A stretch of DNA of 64,000 nucleotides from CAIXSC01 sp046349935 (lineage in GTDB: Bacteria > Planctomycetota > Planctomycetia > Pirellulales > Pirellulaceae), in assembly GCA_046349935.1 (NCBI GenBank), contig JAXMBK010000004.1, forward strand, positions 883,872 to 947,871. Reading direction: 5' to 3'. The position numbers and the translations under genes are program-made. The first letter of the stretch is position 1, and the number at the start of each line of letters is the position of its first letter. A model generated the notes under the pieces. That model worked only from the letters and a program-made list of their open reading frames with translations. It was not told the origin of the DNA and did no database searches. Positions 58,410 through 64,000 of the stretch are shown piece by piece.

Positions 58410-58472
58410 CCTCCCATCCGCCCCGTAACACTTCCCGTCAAATGACCCCGTAAAGGTTCGTGTCCAGGGACA
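58410..58472 (-). repeat. 63-base boundary repeat at the 5' edge of module B
   Basis: Pairs with 54865-54927. Here it runs in frame into the effector sequence (CPWTRTFTGSFDGKCYGADG, RYKLDRLRQD). Confidence 0.7.
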
Positions 58473-58478
58473 ATCAAT

Positions 58479-59219
58479 TCAATCGTTTGTCGTAACGAGC
58501 GATCGGGGGATGATGGTCGCTAGAGTCGATTCGTATAGTCGCCCCGATCTGTCACGACATCGGCGAGTTAGCTTCATCTCCTTGGAACGACCAAGAACAA
58601 GATCCGGGATTGCGACCATTGCCGTCACACCGTGGCCTTCACAGCGTGGCTTGATGCAATAAAACGCTGGATAAGTCGTGCGGCGAGCATCAATACTGGC
58701 TGGCAACCACGTGTCCGATGGAAGTGGATAGTCTTGCAGAAACGTAGAGATGTCTGCCACGTTTCCTTCCTTCAGGAAGGCCTGGATATCTGGAACGTCA
58801 AAGACAGACTGAGTCAACGTGTGAAATTCACAGCTATAGAATTGCATGGCCCCCATATTCACAGTCCCGATTACAAAGGGTGTTGGCTCTGCGATCCGTT
58901 CTTGAATATCGAGCAACATCTTGTTTTGAAGCTGCGCGAGCGCTACCTGAGCATTCGCAGGTGCAGAAGCAACAAACTCCTCGTCTCGACGAAGTCCTGA
59001 CGGGTCTGAATCAACCCAATCCGTTGACGGAGCACTTGTCATGCGGAACTTCGTTACGTGACCAGTTCCCAGAACTCTACCGTCGACCCATTGACCATAG
59101 TTCGCACGATACCAATCGTGACGGTGCACTAATGACCAAAAGACGCAGGCCACTCGTGGGGCGTCATTTAGTAGTCCACAACGAAAGACCAATGCCGCTG
59201 CGGATTTGTCGTCGTACAT
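58479..59219 (-). CDS. Candidate immunity protein of the large effector
   Basis: 246 residues from the ATG at 59219, with a strong aggagg 8 bases upstream; the frame extends further but this start is clearly favoured. It lies 11 bases after the effector stop on the same strand, the standard immunity position. Sequence (MYDDKSAAALVFRCGLLNDA, DWYRANYGQWVDG, PRCEGHGVTAMVAIPDLVLG) is unrecognised, soluble, with scattered Cys/His. Role is inferred from position only. Confidence 0.65.
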   Translation of the reverse strand: MYDDKSAAALVFRCGLLNDAPRVACVFWSLVHRHDWYRANYGQWVDGRVLGTGHVTKFRMTSAPSTDWVDSDPSGLRRDEEFVASAPANAQVALAQLQNKMLLDIQERIAEPTPFVIGTVNMGAMQFYSCEFHTLTQSVFDVPDIQAFLKEGNVADISTFLQDYPLPSDTWLPASIDARRTTYPAFYCIKPRCEGHGVTAMVAIPDLVLGRSKEMKLTRRCRDRSGRLYESTLATIIPRSLVTTND

Positions 59220-59230
59220 GAGTGAGCCTC

Positions 59231-62011
59231 CTAGAACAATTCGACGCCAAGGTTGCTGAGCAGGTTCCGGAACCTTCTTTCCCAATCAAGGATTTCATCA
59301 TCCGGTGGCTTGATGCCCAGCCAATTGTTCTTGGCCGCGCGCTCAAGGTGATGCAGTTCCTCAAGATAGGTCAGGCGACCGTGACCTTCGTAGAGATAGA
59401 TGATGCGGTTTTCAGCATCAAACGTCCCGAAACGAGGGCCCTCGATTCCGTCGACTATTTTTGTGGGAGGTGGCCCAAGTGGACGGATAATCTTGATCTT
59501 GTGCTGATCGAGCAGTGGCTCCAATCGAGTGATTTGGGATTCCACCTCTTCAGCAACAATCCGGTTGGGGATTCGATATCGCCGAGTGTTATGCGCCAAA
59601 CCCCCTAGGGCTCCGCCCTTTGGAGCAATCGCCCCCGCCACATCTTCGACAACGTCCGCTCGGTTGCCAAGAGCACCGGCGGAGTCGGCGACGCCGTCGA
59701 GCGGTTTCCCAACGCGGCTCAGGTCGCCGCCGACTCGCTTGCCGTTGAGACCCGTGCCAAGAAGGTTCAGGACGAACAACGTGCCGTTCCAGCCGTTGAG
59801 GCCGTTCTGATGGATGTCGTGGCCCTGTTGCACCAGGCCTACGGCGCTCGAAGTGAAGTCGATAGCCTGGAGGACTCGGCCGACGCGCGACGCGTTTCCC
59901 AAGGCAAACGGGGAAAGGGTGAGGATGATTTCCGACGTGATGCGAGCCGGGTAATAGGCGTAATCGTAGTACGGATCGTCCTCGCCGCCGAACAGCGAGG
60001 AAGGCTCAGTTCCCGCACCGATCGAAACGCCTTCCATCAGAGGGTTCGTGACCGAGTTGCCGATGGCGCGTAGCGACGTGAGCGTCGTTCCCCAGTAAAG
60101 AGAGGCGGGGACGGGAAAGAACACGGCCGCCGACATGAAGGCGGCCTCACGGATCTCGGGGTGTTCGTCCAGGAACGAGGGCGAGTAGCGTGGCGCGCCG
60201 GGGCGCGGCAGGACGTCCTTCGCCGCAGTCGTGAACGAGGCTTCCCTGGCCTCGCGCCGCTCGGCCGATTCCTGCAGGCTCTCGTCACGCGCCTGGGCCA
60301 GTTCGTCGTCGTAATCCAGCAACTGCTCCCGGAGCGACTGCGTCGACTGAATCGCCGCCGCATAGCCGGCATTGCGCTGCGTGCTTGCGGCGTCCCGCGC
60401 GGCGGTCGCGTCGCTCACGAGTGCTTCGGCGTCCTGCCGGAGGCGATCGAGGAACAGATGGAGCTGCGAACGGAGGGCGCTGCGCTCCGCGTTCGACTCG
60501 CTGAGTCCCTCGGCCTTCAGCGCCGTGCGTCGCGCGAGTTGTTCGTCTCGACCGGCGTCGACGAGCGCTCGCTGCTCGTCCAGCTCGACGGCCAGTTCCG
60601 CGCGAGCGGCTGCGAGGCCGGCGACCGCGTCGTTTAGCGCATCCTCGAGGAGGCTCCGCCAGCCGGCCGCTTGGTCGTAGGCGTCCGCCGCCTCGGCGAG
60701 CAACTGGTCAATGAACGTGGGCGGCAAGTCCGGATATGGGAACTCGACGGCGATCGTCGCATCGTGCTCGACGACGCTTCCGATGAGCGGCGCGGAGAGG
60801 ACGGCGGTAATCGCATCGCCGCTGCGCACCTGTTGGATGGCGGACGCGGCATAAATGCCGCCGCCGATGCCTCCCGCGGCGACGACGCGTCCGATATGAC
60901 CGCCGTCGACCAGGTTGTTTGGGTTCAGGGCTTGAATGGTCGCCGAGATCGAGCCATGGCTAAAGACGTCGGCGTATGCATCGGAGTAGCCGGCGGACCA
61001 GTCGTCCCAGCCGATATTTCGATCGGCGATGACGGCCCCCGTGACGTCGCCGCGAGCCCAGAGTTGGAGGACGTCGCGCTGGGCGTGCAGATCCGCGTCC
61101 ATGTCGCCGTATGTCCAGACCGCCGCATCGCGTCCCGCTTGAAGATCGCCTGTGACGTCGCCGTGTGCGTAGAGTGCGAGATCGCGTCCCGCGGCGATGC
61201 TTCCTGAGAGGGCCGCGAAGGCGACGACCACCGCGTCGCTGCCCGCTTCGACGCTGCCATTCAGTCCTCCCAGCGCGATGACGGCGGCCGAGTCGCCGGC
61301 CTCGACGGAACCATCCAGGCCTCCCACGAGCCACGCGAATGCGTCGGTCGCGGCGGTGACGGAACCGACCGCGTCGTCAAACGAGGCGAGGCCCGCCCAG
61401 CCGGAATCTGAAGTCACGACGCACTGACAATTTTGGTAAGACCACGCCAGCGCCCCCGTGTCCCCCGTCACGGTGAGCGGTCCAAAGCCGATGCCCCAGG
61501 TGATGGCAATCGCGTACTGACCGGCCAGCACCGAGCCTCCAGGTCCGGCGAACGACCAGTTTACGGCATCGCGTCCGGCGGAAACGCTTCCTTCAGTCAA
61601 GCCCCAGGAGATCGCCACGGCATCGCGTGCGGCGAAAATGTTGCCGCGATATCCCTCGAAGCCATACGCCAGTCCGTCGCGTCCGGCGGAGACATGCACG
61701 GTGCTCCCCTGGCCCGCGATGGCCACGGCATCGCGTCCTGACGTAACGCCGCCCGCCAATGCGCCGAGAGTGCTCGCGTAGGCGTCTCGAGTTGCCTGCA
61801 AATAGGTGACGAGGGTGTCTCCGGCAATGACGAATAAATCTCGTCCGGAACCAGTGACTGAACCTCCTTGTCCGGCAACAACCAATCCATCGCGTGCTGC
61901 CGTAACCGTCGATGCAACGCCGCCAGACGTAACGATTACCACGTCGCGAGTCACAGATTCGACGGTGGCGGTGACCGTGTCGTAAGCGATAATCAACGCG
62001 TCGCGTGTCAC
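59231..62011 (-). CDS. Large polymorphic-toxin effector: beta-repeat stalk, helical region, pretoxin, C-terminal toxin
   Basis: 926 residues from a GTG at 62011; an in-frame stop lies about 55 bases upstream and no signal peptide is visible. Residues about 1-360 are some 18 imperfect repeats of about 20 residues built on G-S-V-x-A-G-R-D-A-V (SVSAGRDAVNWSFAG, NIFAARDAVAISWG, DLQAGRDAAVWTYG), like filamentous-haemagglutinin beta-helix repeats. About 440-640 is a charged helical region, about 650-790 the pretoxin region shared with modules B and C. After GALGNRADVVEDVAGAIAP a unique toxin of about 135 residues follows, with LTYLEELHHLERAAKNNWLG as its most striking motif. Probably cell-surface or secreted and used against neighbours; the 5' end may be truncated by the integrase-side end of the island. 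Confidence 0.8.
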   Translation of the reverse strand: MTRDALIIAYDTVTATVESVTRDVVIVTSGGVASTVTAARDGLVVAGQGGSVTGSGRDLFVIAGDTLVTYLQATRDAYASTLGALAGGVTSGRDAVAIAGQGSTVHVSAGRDGLAYGFEGYRGNIFAARDAVAISWGLTEGSVSAGRDAVNWSFAGPGGSVLAGQYAIAITWGIGFGPLTVTGDTGALAWSYQNCQCVVTSDSGWAGLASFDDAVGSVTAATDAFAWLVGGLDGSVEAGDSAAVIALGGLNGSVEAGSDAVVVAFAALSGSIAAGRDLALYAHGDVTGDLQAGRDAAVWTYGDMDADLHAQRDVLQLWARGDVTGAVIADRNIGWDDWSAGYSDAYADVFSHGSISATIQALNPNNLVDGGHIGRVVAAGGIGGGIYAASAIQQVRSGDAITAVLSAPLIGSVVEHDATIAVEFPYPDLPPTFIDQLLAEAADAYDQAAGWRSLLEDALNDAVAGLAAARAELAVELDEQRALVDAGRDEQLARRTALKAEGLSESNAERSALRSQLHLFLDRLRQDAEALVSDATAARDAASTQRNAGYAAAIQSTQSLREQLLDYDDELAQARDESLQESAERREAREASFTTAAKDVLPRPGAPRYSPSFLDEHPEIREAAFMSAAVFFPVPASLYWGTTLTSLRAIGNSVTNPLMEGVSIGAGTEPSSLFGGEDDPYYDYAYYPARITSEIILTLSPFALGNASRVGRVLQAIDFTSSAVGLVQQGHDIHQNGLNGWNGTLFVLNLLGTGLNGKRVGGDLSRVGKPLDGVADSAGALGNRADVVEDVAGAIAPKGGALGGLAHNTRRYRIPNRIVAEEVESQITRLEPLLDQHKIKIIRPLGPPPTKIVDGIEGPRFGTFDAENRIIYLYEGHGRLTYLEELHHLERAAKNNWLGIKPPDDEILDWERRFRNLLSNLGVELF

Positions 62012-62058
62012 GGCAAACGGGGAGTTGTCGGCTGGAACGGAAAGTTTTCGAAAAGCTT

Positions 62059-62262
62059 ATGGAGACCAAGCGGACGCCCAAAATACCGAAGACCACCGCG
62101 TCAGATCGACGTAGAACGTTGGAATACAGAATCAATAAGAAACTCAAGAAGTTTGGTCTGGGGGCCGTGACGACAGACAGTGACCAGCAATATCTGGAGT
62201 TGATTCGTGTAAAAGAGACCAATGACCAGGCTGCCGCCGCCCCCGGCGACTCGGGAGGCTGA
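62059..62262 (+). CDS. Small basic hypothetical protein
   Basis: 67 residues (METKRTPKIPKTTASDRRRT, LEYRINKKLKKFGLGAVTTD, SDQQYLELIRVKE...). The N-terminal half is strongly basic, the tail acidic and Ala/Gly-rich. It is convergent with the integrase (5 bases between their stops) and divergent from the effector. It could be an island accessory (excisionase-like by size and charge), but no motif proves this. Confidence 0.45.
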   Translation: METKRTPKIPKTTASDRRRTLEYRINKKLKKFGLGAVTTDSDQQYLELIRVKETNDQAAAAPGDSGG

Positions 62263-62267
62263 ATTCT

Positions 62268-63548
62268 CTACCCCAACCGCCGGGCCACGTCCTGCGCCAG
62301 TGTCGCCGATTTCTCGGCGTAAATCTCGCTCGTGTCGATCCTCGCGTGGCCGAGCGCTGCTTGGACGGCTTCGAGTCCGGCTTCCTGCCGGATGGCCGTA
62401 GCGGCCGTGTGGCGGATTTGGTTGGGGTTCCAGCAATTGGCGTCTCGCCACTGCGACGCCCGTTCGCGCAGCTCACTCGCGTCATTCGCGTCCGGGGGAA
62501 TAACTCGCCATTCCTCCGGCATGTCGAACGCGCGTTCGCACGCTCGCCAGATCGCTCGCCTGTAGCTGGCGACGTCGTACCGTTCGCCGGGCGCGCGGAC
62601 GGGTTTGCGTTTGCGATTCGCCCCGATTTCGTTACCCTGCCCCGCCGGCGTTTTGCGCTGCGCGTGGCGACGATCCCGGACTTCCTGGGCGGCCTCCGCG
62701 GGTGAAAAGCAATACGACGTCGCGGGACGCGACAAATACGGCCGCAACACTTCCTGTGCGCGGGGGCCGATGTAAACGACCCGCGTTCGGTCACGGTGTT
62801 GCGTCTTATGCTCGGCGGGCCGATAAATCCATACTTCGCTCGTGCGATCGACGTCGTCTGGTCGGATCGTGCAGACCTCGCCGGGGCGCATCCCGGTGAG
62901 ACGCTGCAACTGGATCATGGCCTGCACGACCTTGGGTAGATGCGGCAGCGTTGCGCCGATAACGGCGTCTTCGACCGGGGCCACGGGCGGACGCTCCGGT
63001 GCTTTCGTCCGACCGGCCCGGAGTGGCGCAAGGCACTCCAGCGCCTGGACGACGGAGACGGGGACGAGCTGACGGGAAACGCCCCAGCGAAAAATGCGGC
63101 GAACGTTTCCCGTGTACGTGTTGGCAACGCCCCGCGAAACACCTTCGTCCACGAACAACTGTCGAACCGCTTCCAGCGCTATGGGGCCGAAATCCTTGGC
63201 TGGGGTGTTGCCGTAGAGTGTCCGCAGTGCGCGGATCGGGGTTTTGAAAGTCGAGCAAGTGGAAGTGGCCCGACCATTCTTGCGGTACGTGGCCTCGGCG
63301 TGATCGAAGAAAGCCAAGCAAAGCTCTGCCACGGTCGGACCGGACGAGTCGTCGCTCCGATGCCGCACCATTCGCACCGTTTCTCGGCCGGCGGTCTGGA
63401 TTTCACCGAGCAAGCGGGCGTAGGACTCGCGGGCCTCTGGACTACCGTAACGCCCCAGATAGATGTCTTTACCACCAATCCGCACCCGAGCTTGGCCAGT
63501 GGATTTATGGTGGACGACGGACGGAATTGCTTTGCGTGGTCGAGCCAT
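62268..63548 (-). CDS. Tyrosine-family site-specific integrase
   Basis: 426 residues from the ATG at 63548 (MARPRKAIPSVVHHKSTGQA); an ORF start 48 bases earlier would cover the inverted arm repeats. N-terminal arm-binding region (RVRIGGKDIYLGRYGSPEAR), SAM-like core-binding domain (ELCLAFFDHAEATYRKNGRA), catalytic domain with MRPGEVCTIRPDDV (first Arg), NPNQIRHTAATAIRQ (His-x-x-Arg region) and GHARIDTSEIYAEK (Tyr nucleophile). It should recombine the tRNA-Pro(CGG) 3' half 118 bases away. Insertion of about 60 residues between the Arg I and HxxR boxes (VRDRRHAQRKTPAGQGNEIG) is unusual but seen in planctomycete integrases. Confidence 0.93.
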   Translation of the reverse strand: MARPRKAIPSVVHHKSTGQARVRIGGKDIYLGRYGSPEARESYARLLGEIQTAGRETVRMVRHRSDDSSGPTVAELCLAFFDHAEATYRKNGRATSTCSTFKTPIRALRTLYGNTPAKDFGPIALEAVRQLFVDEGVSRGVANTYTGNVRRIFRWGVSRQLVPVSVVQALECLAPLRAGRTKAPERPPVAPVEDAVIGATLPHLPKVVQAMIQLQRLTGMRPGEVCTIRPDDVDRTSEVWIYRPAEHKTQHRDRTRVVYIGPRAQEVLRPYLSRPATSYCFSPAEAAQEVRDRRHAQRKTPAGQGNEIGANRKRKPVRAPGERYDVASYRRAIWRACERAFDMPEEWRVIPPDANDASELRERASQWRDANCWNPNQIRHTAATAIRQEAGLEAVQAALGHARIDTSEIYAEKSATLAQDVARRLG

Positions 63549-63567
63549 CGTGCAACGTCTCCTGGAG

Positions 63568-63591
63568 TTTCGGGGTAGGACTACCCTGAAA
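63568..63591. promoter_or_regulatory. Candidate integrase arm sites, right end (inverted pair)
   Basis: TTTCGGGGTAG at 63568-63578 and its near-complement CTACCCTGAAA at 63581-63591, immediately upstream of the integrase ATG. Same 11-base word as at 51404-51434. It may also let the integrase repress itself. Confidence 0.65.
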
Positions 63592-63665
63592 TCCACTCGA
63601 AAAACGCTGCACTTCCGACCATCGGAAGGTGTCGTAAGAGTCGACTCAGCAATCAGTTATGATCA

Positions 63666-63708
63666 GTCGGGGTGATAGGATTTGAACCTACGACCTCTTG
63701 GTCCCGAA
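63666..63708 (-). other. Attachment-site copy 3: 3' half of tRNA-Pro(CGG)
   Basis: Same 43-base tRNA 3' half as copies 1 and 2, direct orientation. The sequence beyond it (63709 on) is again not a tRNA 5' half, so the true tRNA-Pro gene lies outside the window and at least three att copies are stacked. Confidence 0.85.
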
Positions 63709-63928
63709 GGGCTTAGTCCGCTGGCGTGAAACGTGTTCTGTCGCAACAAGTTACAGGCTGTTGTGGGGATGTCAATACCATTCAAACTGACCCACGAAAA
63801 CCCAGTGAAAACCGCATACTCTGGTACTGGTGTGGTAGAAGTGTGGTAGTAGTCGTACGTACACTTGGCCGCCGGTTTTGAAGGGCTAGGCTGGTGGCCG
63901 TTCATGCTCGATTCATGGTTTCCCTGCT

Positions 63929-64000
63929 TCACTCGGCTTTGGGGGTATCGGAGTGCCGGAACTTGATCTCGCCGAGGTTGAACTCCTTGCGGCGCGTCTC
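63929..64000 (-). CDS. C-terminal end of an unidentified gene (runs off the right edge)
   Basis: Minus strand open to the window edge, ending ETRRKEFNLGEIKFRHSDTP KAE before TGA at 63929. 23 residues are visible, charged and plausible as coding. The product cannot be told from this piece. Confidence 0.4.
   Translation of the reverse strand, partial: ETRRKEFNLGEIKFRHSDTPKAE

Larger units (their letters stand above)
51250..63708. mobile_element. Putative genomic island 2: integrase-bearing, toxin-carrying
   Basis: Bounded by tRNA-Pro half copies 2 and 3 in direct orientation. A tyrosine integrase lies 118 bases inside the right copy. TTTCGGGGTAG-type repeats occur just inside both ends (51404-51434 and 63568-63591), consistent with one integrase acting on both. 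Cargo: two or three toxin-antitoxin loci, the polymorphic toxin array and a secondary tRNA-Ala att footprint. Confidence 0.75.

Noticed and set aside
1..64000. CRISPR arrays or cas genes in the defence island
   Set aside because: No regularly spaced direct repeats and no Cas-like proteins were seen on either strand.

Overview
The window looks like a chromosome segment of a planctomycete (Planctomycetota, Pirellulales/Gemmatales-like). The evidence is a DUF1552 + DUF1592/DUF1588 cytochrome-c pair at the left edge, a Tat-exported Gfo/Idh/MocA protein, a two-domain sialate O-acetylesterase-like protein, a weak Shine-Dalgarno tradition, high GC and many short dispersed palindromes. Function calls rest on motifs read by eye; no database search was possible.

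Layout. (1) 1-18.2 kb is ordinary chromosome: secreted and cytoplasmic planctomycete genes, then flavin reductase / M20 peptidase / GNAT-cNMP fusion, then a compact regulatory locus (13.8-17.5 kb). In that locus a sigma-54 activator with a cysteine-bearing GAF domain is divergent from a three-gene AhpD-like / DUF1348 / PNPOx-like operon. The gap holds a good -24/-12 element and three tandem ACGA-N4-TCGT palindromes. (2) 18.6-37.4 kb is a defence island. It has an orphan AbiEi-type antitoxin with an istB scar, and a leftward series with an EVE-domain nuclease, a GIY-YIG/DUF4041-like protein, a GYF membrane protein, a DnaQ-WYL exonuclease and McrCB. Rightward is a type I restriction operon hsdR-hsdS-unknown-PIN, a broken EVE gene, DUF3800 and hsdM. 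(3) 37.56-51.29 kb lies between two copies of the 3' half of a tRNA-Pro(CGG) gene. It holds two convergent IS66 copies, an ISL3 element nested in the second, and a truncated RHS gene with a zincin-like tip and a candidate immunity gene. (4) 51.25-63.71 kb lies between the second and third copies of the same tRNA half. It carries a tyrosine integrase at the right end and matching candidate integrase arm sites at both ends. Cargo is toxin-antitoxin pairs plus a polymorphic-toxin array: one large beta-repeat effector with its downstream partner, and two truncated orphan modules sharing its pretoxin region but with different C-terminal toxin domains. A tRNA-Ala(GGC) 3' half with its terminator sits inside this island.

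How it works together. The right half reads as repeated site-specific integration at tRNA 3' ends, bringing restriction, toxin-antitoxin and interbacterial-toxin cargo, followed by decay (truncated RHS, nonsense codon in one orphan toxin, truncated mazF-like gene, broken EVE gene). The features most worth follow-up are the sigma-54 locus, the EVE-PD-(D/E)XK nuclease, the McrBC-DnaQ/WYL operon, the type I RM-PIN operon and the orphan toxin modules.
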